A stretch of 26,415 nt of DNA from a virus. Each line of letters begins with the position of its first letter. Position 1 is the first letter of the stretch. The notes under the pieces are model-generated. The model searched no databases. It worked only from the letters and a program-made list of their open reading frames with translations, and was not told the DNA's origin. The DNA is taken from positions 1 to 26,415 of IMG/VR virus record IMGVR_UViG_3300007640_000192. The stretch is one strand, 5' to 3'. Of this stretch, positions 8,601 through 17,800 are shown piece by piece. Both the position numbers and the translations under genes were made by a program.

Positions 8601-10232
8601 GGAAAGATTTCTGTTATTAACAGAAACACTTACTCTACTTCCATCAGTAATTCCATTAAATATTAATTCTTCTCCATTGAAGAACTGCCCATTAACTTGA
8701 TATGCAGTAATCGCAACACCAGTACTTGGATATCTTAAAAATCCAGTTGCTCCACTAGATTTTCCTTTAACATGTACTGGTAATGAAAGATTTACTGATT
8801 CGTTTAAAGTAATATCAGTGTATGTTTGAATATCAAATAAAGATAGATCCCATTGATTGATATCTAAATTAGAAATATTGTATGAACCAGATTCAAGAGC
8901 AAAATCATAAACTCTTGCAAGTCCAATTTCGTTTCCAGCAGCAACAAAAGAATTGATTCCTACTCTTTGATCTCTTAATTGTAAAGTCGTTCCTGTATTA
9001 ATTCCAATTCTCGGAGAACCAGTTACATTGTTTACAACAATAGTTGGGCCAAAAGAAAAATTAACTGCTTGATTTTCTGCTAATTTTGTTGTTCTTGGTT
9101 TTGGAACATCAATAAATGAAGGAGATCTTGTCTCAATCTCATATCCCCTTACATATGCCTTACCTGGACTGACTTTATATATTGACAATGAATCATTTGG
9201 TGTGTTTCCACCAGATGTTTGTTGATTTTCATTATAAATTCCTCTATTGCCATATCCATCATTAAGACTTTCTTTGCAATCGACTTTAAATCTCTTAACG
9301 TAATAATGTCCCGATTCATCAAATGTTCTTCTTGCTAACTCATCAGCTAGTTCAGAATTTTTATTAGTTGTCTTTCCTTCTCTTAAAACACCATTTTCAA
9401 CTGTAGCTAATTGAATAAAATTCTGATCATCAAAATCATTCAGATCTTTTTTAGCTAATGATGCTCGTATTCTAAGTCTATCTGCACCGGGAGCAGCATA
9501 ATTATTGTATCCCTGTGCATTATCTGTCAGAGTTGAGTCTAATTCTGCAGATATTACATCCTCATCAATTAATAAACCAACTCTATAACTTGGAGTATTT
9601 GTGTATTGATCTAAAATTAAAATTTCACTATCAACCTGAACAAAATATCCTCTAAGAAAATATACACCTTCTCCAAGAGCAAAAGCAGATCCTGTGGAAG
9701 TTGAATTTGTTGCTATTGTAGATGCAAATCCTTCACCAGCAGTAATAAAAGTGTTTAAGAAACTTATATTTTCATCTACAATTAAAACTTCACCATCAGA
9801 AAATTCCCTATCAGAAAGATTAAATGAACTTGTCTCAATATAATCTACATATAAAGTATAATTTCCTCTATTAGATTGTACGTCGGTTATATAACTAACA
9901 ACTTTAGCAACTACACCAGAAGTTTCACCTCTAATAGTCTTTCCGACTAACTGATTTAAGTATTCATTAACATTAATACCTAAAAATTGAGATTCAATCT
10001 CAACAGCATAATAATTGTTGAGGTAAGTTAATTGGCCAGGAATGATTTTCTCACCTTCTTTAAAGAAGTGTGTACCAAATTTCTCAATTTGATTTTGTAA
10101 GATAGATTGTAGTGTGGTTAGCTCCCTTGCCTGAACAGGATATCCTGGTTTGAATAAAACCTTATAATAATCCTTTTGAGGATCGAAGTCGTCAAAATAT
10201 GGAGCAACGTTGAGATTTGTTTCCTGTGGCAT
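2649..10232 (-). CDS. Giant DUF4815 virion structural protein, 2527 residues
   Basis: The N-terminus (APYFDDFDP, then VLFKPGYPVQARELTTLQS at about residues 25-43, then NQIEKFGTHFFKEGEKI) is the hallmark of the DUF4815 family, found in structural proteins of many tailed phages. Other landmarks follow. GETSGVVAKV-type modules lie at about residues 97, 490, 870 and 1580. A helical segment with RIQNLEYYTSLSNLE is near 1130, and a Ser-rich linker is near 1350. SRNIINFMRSRNIEFTGRRL lies at about 1434-1453, and a beta domain with VWISRLGE and GSLFKSQNASTW at about 1740-1860. Two GxGY repeats are near 1950 and 1998, and an IGNEIVSYTG module with R.IDGT near 2150. The ATG at 10232 is 6 bases after the gp8 stop, so it is probably co-transcribed with gp8. 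It occupies the place of T4 gp9-gp12, so an outer-baseplate or fibre role is likely but inferred. No frameshift is seen. Confidence 0.88.
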   Translation of the reverse strand: MPQETNLNVAPYFDDFDPQKDYYKVLFKPGYPVQARELTTLQSILQNQIEKFGTHFFKEGEKIIPGQLTYLNNYYAVEIESQFLGINVNEYLNQLVGKTIRGETSGVVAKVVSYITDVQSNRGNYTLYVDYIETSSFNLSDREFSDGEVLIVDENISFLNTFITAGEGFASTIATNSTSTGSAFALGEGVYFLRGYFVQVDSEILILDQYTNTPSYRVGLLIDEDVISAELDSTLTDNAQGYNNYAAPGADRLRIRASLAKKDLNDFDDQNFIQLATVENGVLREGKTTNKNSELADELARRTFDESGHYYVKRFKVDCKESLNDGYGNRGIYNENQQTSGGNTPNDSLSIYKVSPGKAYVRGYEIETRSPSFIDVPKPRTTKLAENQAVNFSFGPTIVVNNVTGSPRIGINTGTTLQLRDQRVGINSFVAAGNEIGLARVYDFALESGSYNISNLDINQWDLSLFDIQTYTDITLNESVNLSLPVHVKGKSSGATGFLRYPSTGVAITAYQVNGQFFNGEELIFNGITDGSRVSVSVNNRNLSDVKSIFGSVGFGGTFSADLLQVSSRVIGISSISSASAGVATITTSEVAFPGIVTTGNLVSYSRPGLTDKSFARVTSVQTNSIVVSGVTTVTGVCDGGLSATSLSLTDLTVLRSNIPTSIGSGNFAGNNSIFSVFPKSNIATIDITTSNLIIRKSESVDITDGSTTTVLAGTNEVFLPFDEERYSLIRSDGSLEVLTEDKFAFTVGSTQLTINGLGSNDTGATLVTTRRKNNIKSKVKKKKIVDSIVINKSKYQGSGIGNTTFADGLTYGNYPYGTRIQDEIISLNVPDVIRIYGIFESENTSDPVSPSMSLGSMDGPSATTNDLIIGEEITGQTSGAKALYITRNSDTNIGFIYENNISFEVGEVVTFSQSGVNAVVSSNLSSGSKNVTSNYRFSNGQKLTHYDYSRIIRRSDSSEPTRKLKVFFSKGYYDSSDTGDITTVESYNAFDYGSEIATLNSIRNTDIIDARPRVVDYTVVEGANSPLEFNGRSFNGGSSGQHSSRDVIASDESMTLSYSYYLPRIDRVYLDKDGIFIVKFGAPDDNPKLPEEVSGAMNIANVFLPAYLYSAQDARVSTVDHKRYQMNDIFRLERRIQNLEYYTSLSNLETNTLNLFVSDANGLNRFKSGIFVDGFLNRTSQDSNIGAKNSVDIRKAECRPSHYTTALNLEIGSTSIAGIGTTTIANQDKRFADILGTNIKRSNSVVTLNYSDTSWLKQPFATRTESVTPFLVKFWQGTLEFEPTVDVWIDVNRQAVNSVEMEGSFLGVAEAMRAEVRTAADGSRSGISPIIWQSWETTGVDVTFELSSSQSSSSSSSTSTRQGSLGEFRDSAADRSGASSVPSTFMVEEENTSTTTSTTISGTVGVDLQQQRRGTQTTVTEQIDTESLGDRITSRNIINFMRSRNIEFTGRRLKPFTQVYPFFDNVDVNSFCLSKLLEIQMSTGVFQVGETVIGYMPSSQTTTNIDTQSSPTIVFRVSTSNHKYGPYNNPTDIFERNPYDRENQVPALYSATSTILNIDTFSLADESQPNFRGNVRTGMLLKGQSSGAEATVSNVRLVTDRLGTVIGSFLVPNGNNSSNPIFETGRTRFRLTSSSIDSKVPGVVTTSAEEIFYSQGDIDNTQEVTLSLRNARVEHNDNFLQTRTIGDSASSSTTFVSGTSSSSRLTGEYRDPLAQSFIVDDETGIFVTKIDLYFAAKANDLPVTVQIREVELGTPSQKILPYSEVELTPDDVNVSSDASVATTFEFESPVYLQGQREYAIVVISNSTEYTVWISRLGESDISTLGTERGQILVSTQRLLGSLFKSQNASTWTPSQYEDLTFELYRANFVPSGSVQFFNPDLSKDLELLTANPITMTSNTVRIGIGTTVNDQEITIGNTILQNGVNVSGKLIGYGGTATGDLNITNAGVGYTPSAASLTYTGVALTSVIGNGINATADIHINNGVAVGATIVNGGTGYTIGDIVSPIQIGSNSLGSGIRLSISQLSGQNQLIVSDVQGAFETGVGKSIQYLNNAGVTTQLNGQIGGNVLAISPITEVSDGLHFKVFQRNHGMHSGVNKVTISDAQSDIIPTTLNSNYTSSSTGNISVASTANFGSFENVSVGATNPGYALIGNEIVSYTGVSANTLTGVTRQIDGTKAFSYLSGDLVYKYELNGVSLRRINKTHTLSDVTVSDPRGFDFYNVKVDMTSNGIDRSSSVSLPELHFNQSKIGGGLKAKSTYNIQYELITPNVRVISPTGTGIVPSVRTVTGRSLNGSEAPYVDKGFKQISLNQANYFDSPRIVASKVNENQYLSSLPGDKSFTMNVNFTTSDSRISPAIDLQNNSIIFTSNRVNNPISNYATDFRVNDTVNDPNGFYYVTKNVALENPATSIQVIVDGYISNFSDLRAFYAVDQETQVNETIFAPFPGYQNVDIYGNVINPANNNGQASSNVKKVDDYAYEPNGALFREYKFVIDKLQPFKFFRIKLIGTSTNQAFVPIIKNFRVIALA
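6140..6190 (-). repeat. Serine-rich low-complexity linker in the DUF4815 protein
   Basis: About residues 1348-1364 form a run of Ser with Gln and Thr (SSSQSSSSSSSTST), followed by a charged Gly/Ser segment, a Thr/Ser run, and a Gln/Arg stretch (QQQRRG). It lies directly between two conserved beta regions and looks like a flexible inter-domain hinge. Confidence 0.7.
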
Positions 10233-10238
10233 AATTCT

Positions 10239-11795
10239 TTAGAATTGCAAGATAACCTTTACATCTTCTTTCTGATTAACAGATCTCGTTATTGAGGGTC
10301 TGTTATCGACATATATGATATTTCCAGAATATTTTTTAACCTCTGGATTTGAAATTCCATTGGTAAAAGATTGTCCAAGGTAATATGTCCTATTATTTAT
10401 TGTGGTAGAGACACCCGTAAATGAAGTATTAATGCCCAAATTTACAGATCCACCAACAATTGTATAACTACCACCAGAAACAATACTACTGGTAAATCTA
10501 TTCAACTTAAATCCATAAGCTGGATTTGAATTCAAAGTTCCATCAGTATTAAATCCTGCAGTTGTTCTATCTTGCCAATATTTAAGAACACCTGTTGTTT
10601 GATCATAAGAAACAACTCTTCCAACTGCTGTAGAACCAACTCCAATTGTTTGACTGATAAATGAGTCGGCAGTAAAAGTAGCAGAACTATATCCAGCACC
10701 AGTCAATCTTAAAGCATAAACTGCGCTCGCTTTATCAAGGGTTAAATTGTCACTTGATTGATATGCTTTTGGATTTTCAATAATTCCAACCCTGGCAATT
10801 TGGTTACCAGTTATAAAGTCTGGATTTTCAGTGTCATTCTCAATTCTTGAATATGTAAGTACGTTATATGCACCAAGTTCACGATAAATGTCTGCTCCAT
10901 GTCCTCCCTGAGGAGGTACAATTACATTGAATACTGGAGTGGTAGTTCCTGTTGGAACTCCTCCTGCCTGCAAATCGACAGTTCCAAATGTATAATTAGA
11001 ACCACCATTAGAAACAGTAATAGATTCTATTTTCGAATCATTATTTACAACAATTGTTGCTTCTGCTCCAGATCCATCACCTTTGATTGGAACTCTGGTA
11101 TATGTTCTATTTGCAGTTCCTACCCCAACACCACGATTTCTGATAGTTACAATTTTAAGTTGTCCGCTAGTTGCGGCATTATTTCTCACAGAAGAATTTT
11201 CTGTACTAGTGCTCCAATTTTTTGGAACAGGAATATAGTTTGTTACATCAAATTTGATTGCTTCACTTGGTTTGATAGTATAAAGATATTTCCAAATATA
11301 ACCATCACCACTAGTACCTGCCGCCCTTGGTTCTAAATCAGTGAATGTTGGTTCATCTAATGAAGGATTTCCTGAAAAATTATTTTCAGGAGAAGCACCA
11401 TTAAAAAGACAAATATACACTCTAAAATCACTATTCATTACATAATAGTTTGCTGAGTATAAATCAATAGCACCAGATGGTTGTGAGGCATTGGTTCTGC
11501 TGATGTCATGACGATACATGTCATATGTAATTCCCGATGTCCAAGTAATCTTACGAATTACTTGATTCACATCACTGGCTGAGATTTTTTTCAGCGCAAT
11601 CATTGTATCCCAATAATTATTCTCTTCATTAAAATTATCTTTTGGGCTTGGCGGACTAGTATTCCAGTCAGACTGGAAATCTGTCGCATTTGGCAAACCA
11701 ACAAAGGTATAATATGAATTAGTTGTTGATGTTACACCAGCAACAAAATTCTTTGCATTCAATATACGAAGTTGATCAGTAATTATTGCGGCCAT
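10239..11795 (-). CDS. 8: Baseplate wedge protein gp8
   Basis: The 518-residue product is a gp8 wedge protein. The N-terminal part carries YWDTMIALKKI at about 61-71. GDGYIWKYLY at 163-172 matches GDGYVWEYLF of T4 gp8. The last residues, NIIYVDNRPSI then a short strand ending VILQF (about 492-518), match EMIYMENRPPI and the end of T4 gp8. T4 gp8 has only 334 residues; the extra length here lies between about residues 205 and 485 and is beta-type, Gly/Thr/Asn-rich sequence. It includes one copy of the GxGY repeat seen in its neighbours (SNGGSNYTFG, about residue 267). In the T4 wedge gp8 dimers bind gp7 and gp10. The gene follows the gp7-like gene after 35 bases containing a late promoter core and ends 6 bases before the DUF4815 gene. 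Confidence 0.95.
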   Translation of the reverse strand: MAAIITDQLRILNAKNFVAGVTSTTNSYYTFVGLPNATDFQSDWNTSPPSPKDNFNEENNYWDTMIALKKISASDVNQVIRKITWTSGITYDMYRHDISRTNASQPSGAIDLYSANYYVMNSDFRVYICLFNGASPENNFSGNPSLDEPTFTDLEPRAAGTSGDGYIWKYLYTIKPSEAIKFDVTNYIPVPKNWSTSTENSSVRNNAATSGQLKIVTIRNRGVGVGTANRTYTRVPIKGDGSGAEATIVVNNDSKIESITVSNGGSNYTFGTVDLQAGGVPTGTTTPVFNVIVPPQGGHGADIYRELGAYNVLTYSRIENDTENPDFITGNQIARVGIIENPKAYQSSDNLTLDKASAVYALRLTGAGYSSATFTADSFISQTIGVGSTAVGRVVSYDQTTGVLKYWQDRTTAGFNTDGTLNSNPAYGFKLNRFTSSIVSGGSYTIVGGSVNLGINTSFTGVSTTINNRTYYLGQSFTNGISNPEVKKYSGNIIYVDNRPSITRSVNQKEDVKVILQF

Positions 11796-11813
11796 TTGAT
11801 GGGGGTTTTTCTT

Positions 11814-11821
11814 TATTTATT
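11814..11821 (-). promoter_or_regulatory. T4-type late promoter core before gp8
   Basis: The minus strand reads AATAAATA in the 35-base gap between the gp7-like stop and the gp8 start, 18 bases before the gp8 ATG. It is the same octamer as before gp25. The leader between core and ATG has a run of five C and no clear Shine-Dalgarno sequence. The site would drive a gp8-DUF4815-78 aa unit. Confidence 0.6.
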
Positions 11822-11830
11822 TAACATAAA

Positions 11831-14800
11831 TCACGAAGTATAATTTAGATATTTCAATGGATTTGATCTGCTAACAAGAGCGGATGTAGAAATTCCAGTA
11901 ACATTATTTGTTCCAATTCCAGATAAAGTGTACGAGTTGAACACTTTTGGATCTGTTCTTGTTTCTAAATTAATTTTACCCCAAGAGAATTCGCCAAAGA
12001 ACTCACTTGAACCTGTTCCAGTTAAGGAATTGTAATCAGAAACGCTAGTTGTTACTCTAGCAACATAAGTAAGTGCAATTCCTGGAGCAGATGTTTGGGC
12101 AACAGAAACAGAAGCAACCTGATAAACGGTATCTAAGAATTGTGTCGCTATTCCAAGAACAGATCCACCATTATACAAACTAGTTACTCCATTACCAATA
12201 TTACTTCTCTTGACAATAAAGTAATATCCAGTTTGAATTCCACTAATCGTAGTAACTCCCGTTACAGAAGAATCTCTGAGATATGAATTTTCTGGAATAT
12301 AAAAATCAAATACAATTCCAGTAGATGCAATTCCTACAGATGTAGTAGATATTCCAATAATCTGTCCAAAGTCTCCTTCATAAGAACTTACATTAATTGT
12401 TTCGGATATCAATGCTGGAGATTCGACAAGAACCTGTGGTGGATTTGATGTTGTATATCCAGTTCCTGGACTTGTTACCGTTATGGTGGTAACTATTCCA
12501 GAGGTAACAGAAGACACGCCAGTCGCCCTCTGAGTGGTTCCAACTCCCACTGGGGTAGATATTGTCACAGAAGGAGAATTAACGTATCCAGCGCCTCCAT
12601 TTGTGATGGATATGGAGGTTATTGTTCCTGCGATAGAAACAATCGCAGTTGCGGATGCAGAAACAATCGAATCTTGAGAAACAATTGTTACTTTATTTTG
12701 GAAATCTCTTATTGAAGATTCATTAGTTGCATTGAATGAAATTCTATTTGAATCGACATACAATACAGTAGATCCCAATCCGACTGGTTGAATCAAATAA
12801 GCTAAAGGATCAATTAATGGTTCATATTGAATTCTATCTTTGCCAACTTCTTTTCCATTGATAATCTTATCAGAAGTCTGCTTACACCAAGTAACTGGCC
12901 TTAACAACCCAGTGTCAGTTGTAACTCCAGGACCTGGATATGGGTTTGTTGCAACTGAATCAGAAGTGTTAATACCAGTTACTATTCTAGGATCTTGTTG
13001 TAAGATGATTCCTTGTCCCTTTTCCGAATCATAATTAAGAGTTAAATCATCACCAACTTTTACAGTTTCGAGGACATCTTTGAAAATTACATCAATATCT
13101 CCACTTCCTTTATAGAAAAGAATTTTTGATGTATCTCCTGATTTAGGAGCCTCATTAAATGTGATTATACTACCACCTTCAAACTCATAACTTCCTCCAC
13201 CGATTTGTAAAATATCATTGATAAAGATGAGAAGAGTTGCTCTAACATCAATATTAGAACCGACTGCCGATCTGATTGTTATTACATTTCCATCTAAAGT
13301 TAATGGGAATGTTTTTCTAGATCCATCGAAAAGATTATCTAATTTATCCAGAACCTCCAATTGTCCGACATTCCATGCGGCAAAGTTATCAGTAAATGTT
13401 CTGTCGATAGTAATTTGGAATTCCTCAAAAGGTAATGAAGTATTTGTTGGAATGCCACTTAATCCACCAATATCAACTGTAAGCACTTCGCTTTGTCCAT
13501 AACCATATCCAAAGTTCTTGATAGAGAAATCAATAACACTTGATCCTTGTCCTACAACAATGTCAATTGTTGCTGCGTTTCCTCCACCAGATGAACCAGA
13601 ACTATAAACAAGTGGAATATCGGAATAACTTAGTGGATCATCAATTACAACTATTGGAGGATTGGATGAAGTGTATCCAACTCCAGGATTTGTAATTGCA
13701 ATACTTACAATATTTCCTCCACTTATTGCCGCAGTTCCGATAAATTCAATTGATGGAGTTCCTGTGCTAAGAGTTTGAACCCCAACATTTACAACTGTTT
13801 GAATTCCAGCTCTATATCCAGATCCACTGTTTCCAATACTAATTGATTGAATTGTTCCAGATGTAGAAACTATAGCAGTTCCTCCAGCAGCAACCAAAGG
13901 TTGATATCCAAAACCACCAGTGGAAGCGACAGAAACAATTACACCACCAACAGGAATAGTTGCTGAGTTTGGATCATAAGCGACTGAAGAAGCAGCACCG
14001 AGGAATGTAATGCTTGTTACTCCAACTGATTCATTCAATGTATAATCTTCAACATCAACTTGAGAACCCTGAGGCCCTTGGAATATATTATTGATTAAAA
14101 CAATCGCATTTTCTGTCGAGAATCCAGTTGTGTTTTGCTTATCTGATGTTAGAGTAAACGTCTTTGCAATTCCTGTAAATCTATTGGAAATATCATCAAA
14201 TACATAATTCTTAGAATAAGTTTCTTGAGTTCCATTAGGAACACCAGAACGTAAGAATGTTCTTCCTTGGAAAGATGAACTTGTTGTAATTCCAACCCAA
14301 TCTCTAGAATCAGGTGGATTGGTTGTTGAACTCAGAGGAATTTTTCCATAAGGGGCCTCAACAAAGTGAAGCGTGTTGTCAACAATATTATAATTTCCAG
14401 TAACTTTGGTAATTTCGGAATTTGCTGAGTGACTAGAAATTCCTGTTCCCATCCATGGACGCTGAACAAGGATCACGTTCGTACTTCCAATACCAACAGT
14501 ATTGATTTTCATGATCTCATTGTCAATTTGAATCAAATCTCCACCAAAGAATGAAGTGATTCCGGAGAATGTCAATCTATTATCAGTAATAAGAATATCA
14601 TTGACAAGAGTAGTTGTGACTGCACTAGAAACAATAGGAGACTGGAACATATTATCAATCAAGATAATACATTTTGCATTTTGATTCTTAGCAGTAAATG
14701 TATGGGATGTTCCAATACCAACTGTCACTAAATCTAATGTATTGGGAACTGCATTGAGAGCGTCTTCGGCGGATCTAGCAAGTTTTACTTTGCTATCGTT

Positions 14801-17800
14801 AACCTTAACAATGAAAACACTGGAGGGGAGTTTATCAGTTATTCCAATTCCTGCAAATGAGGTAGATGCAATTCCAATTGCTTGCGTAGAACCAGCTCCA
14901 GAGTGACTATAAACAACTTCTTCGCCAGTTACAAAGAAATGATCTGGAATTGTTATAATATTGGTTGATGTGTTGGCAATAGAAGCAACACTAGCGTCAA
15001 AGTCTCTTTGGAAAATTTGTTTTTGTTTATGAGTTAAATTAAATTCTCTCTTGATCGATCTATCAGTTCCCTCATAATCTCCATAATTAGAAATTATTTT
15101 ACCATTGTTAAAGTTGATTTGATTTGTTCTCGTATTTCCATCATAAAGTTCTAAGGAAAGTTGGAAAACTCTTGTTTCAACATCAATACTTGGATTTGGA
15201 GTAAAGTACAGTTGAGTTCCTGTTGCTTTTACTTCTGCTCCAATAGTTCCTAAACCAGATGATGTCTCAAGATTAGCAAATTCAACGATTGATGCACTTA
15301 ATCCATCATCAGTAACAATAACCTCAGAGAATTGTGATTCATTATTTGTTGTATCTTCAACGCTTACCAAATAGTAAGCACATGACATTCCACCATCATA
15401 TTCACAAATGATGTTTTGAATTGGAGATGATGTTGCAGCAATAGAAGTATAAGAAGATTGTAAGCGAGAATTATTAAGAGATATGGATCCAATACCAGAG
15501 GAACTTGTATTTGCTATTGAGACTGTAATTGTGTTTGCAGTTAAGGCAATTCCTGGAGTTGGTGCAAAATCGACATTTAAATTTGATCCTGAGAAATATG
15601 CCCAATATGTTCCAAGTCCACTGCTTGAGTATGCACTCAAAGAGTGGCTTGTTAGTTGTCCGTATTCAAGTAATTCAACTTCTGTTCCATTATGAATAAT
15701 ATTCAGTTCATCATATTCATAAACATTGCCTTCTCCTTTAATTTCTACTAAAACTTTAGAACTTCTATATGTTGAAGCAATACCAACAATGGTGGTAGTT
15801 GTTGCAGCAGAAACATTTGTGTTTGTGGTTTTAATATTAACAGAATCTCCAATATTGGTGCTACCGATGCTTGCAACACTATCCTTCAAATCAAAAGAAA
15901 CGTAACTTACATCATAATCGTTTACTGTGTATTTGATTGGATAGAATCTAAGTTGTCCTTCATCTCCAGCGATAGCAAAGTCAAAAGAACCAAGATCTGT
16001 ATAGGTTTCAACTCTTCCATATTGATTTAAATAACCATTTACGTCATCATGTAATAAAGATACGATTAATGATTGTCTTTCTGCCGTATATCTCTTGTCT
16101 CTAACAAAAGTGAAATACTTTTTAGTTCTGGCTTCAGAGAGGCGGAATGTGTCAACATTACTAAATCTTGTTGCCCTTGGAGAACTGTTAAACAAATCAC
16201 TTATATCGTCAATTAACAATACTCTGTTTCCAACGGACTCAAAATAATCTGTTAAAACTCTAGTTTTAAATCTAATTTCATTAGAAATTACTCCATAATC
16301 AAGAGTAACTGTACCTTCAGATGCTAGATCAAAGTCATAGTAGCAATTTAAGTTACCACTTCCAATAATATCAGTAATTACTTCAGTATCACTGTCATCG
16401 GCAAATACAATATTTTTACCGGAATCATCTGTTGTTTCAATAATAAGATCTGAGAATTTGCGGAATCCTGTAGTATGATTAAGTGAGCTAACAGCATCAT
16501 CCCAGGTTTGATATGGAACTTTAGATTTCAATGAATACGAGAAATACTGATAATAGAAATTATCAGATATTCTTTGAAGATTATCATTCAAGAATCCAGT
16601 ATTTTGATCCCATCCTTTTTCTACAACAGAACCAAATCCAGTTTCTACTTCACCGTTGAATTCAATTTTCTTTCTAATAACTCCTTTTGTGTTTGACGTT
16701 TCTCCAGTAACAATTTCGTTAATAGTGAAGTCTTTGTTAGAAGAAACTGTTACATATTCTGTTTTATTATTCCAACTTTCAACTACTCCAGAATTTGTTC
16801 CAGTAGAAACTGTTTCGCCACGCAGGAAATTATTTTTTGTTAACGTTGCATTGAAAATTGGGAATTGTTTTTCTGGAACAATTCTTCCGTATGAGTTTGC
16901 AGAATCGTAAGTTCCTGGATATTCACTCCCTGTCAAATAATCATTGAGATTATAAGTTACATTTGCATTTCCTCCACCAAGAGAAGTAGAAACTCCAGTC
17001 AATGTAAACAGACTATAATTATAATTTCTAGAATTGTAACCTTTGCCAAGAGATCCTAATCCAACACTAACATTTTCAACAATAACTTTATCACCAATTG
17101 AGAATGGGAAGTTATTTGGATCGCTAAATTCGGTATCAAGATAAACGATAACGTCTTTTGATGTACTATTAAACGTTACAGAACTAATTCCAACACCGTT
17201 TGAGTTTTGAGTTGGGATAAACGTTGGAGGAGCAGAATAAAGTCCAAATGTATTTTGGAGAATAGTAACTTTAGTATCTCCTAAATTATACGTTAAATCT
17301 AAATCTTCAACTAATTCATCGGTGAAACCATCTTTAACGATTATTTTTGGCGCAACTGTATAATTTCTTCCACCAGATGAAATCCCAATACTAGCAAAAG
17401 AACTTAGTGGTTCAATACTTAATATTTCTGGAAGATTTGCTACAGGCCTTAAAGTTCTATCTGATGGATAATCAAATCCAATATCTTGAATTTTTGTTTT
17501 TACAATGTTTCCGATAGAATTTGTATCCGGTTCAAAAATAGCACCATAACCGAAATCTGATATTACTGTGCTTATTCCTGGAACATCTTTATATCCAGTA
17601 CCACTATTAATGATATCAACTTTTGATATTTCCCCTAAAGCTGATTTTGAAGATGTCTCGTATGAAGATTTTGAATTCGATGTTGTATAAAGAGTTGATT
17701 CGGGAACATCAAATATTGTAAATTGGAATGCAGTAGATCCAATTCCAGATACTATATGTTGTCCAACATATGCACTGTTTACCAAATCAATTTGATTATG

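Noticed and set aside
10394-10401. AATAAATA on the minus strand inside gp8, a possible internal late promoter for the DUF4815 gene
   Set aside because: It is about 160 bases before the DUF4815 start, unlike the 18-21 bases at the four other cores, and may be chance in A+T-rich DNA.
10899-11336. 145-codon open frame on the plus strand
   Set aside because: Antisense to gp8, rich in Ser, Ile, Cys and Asn as expected from the reverse complement of a real gene; no start signals.
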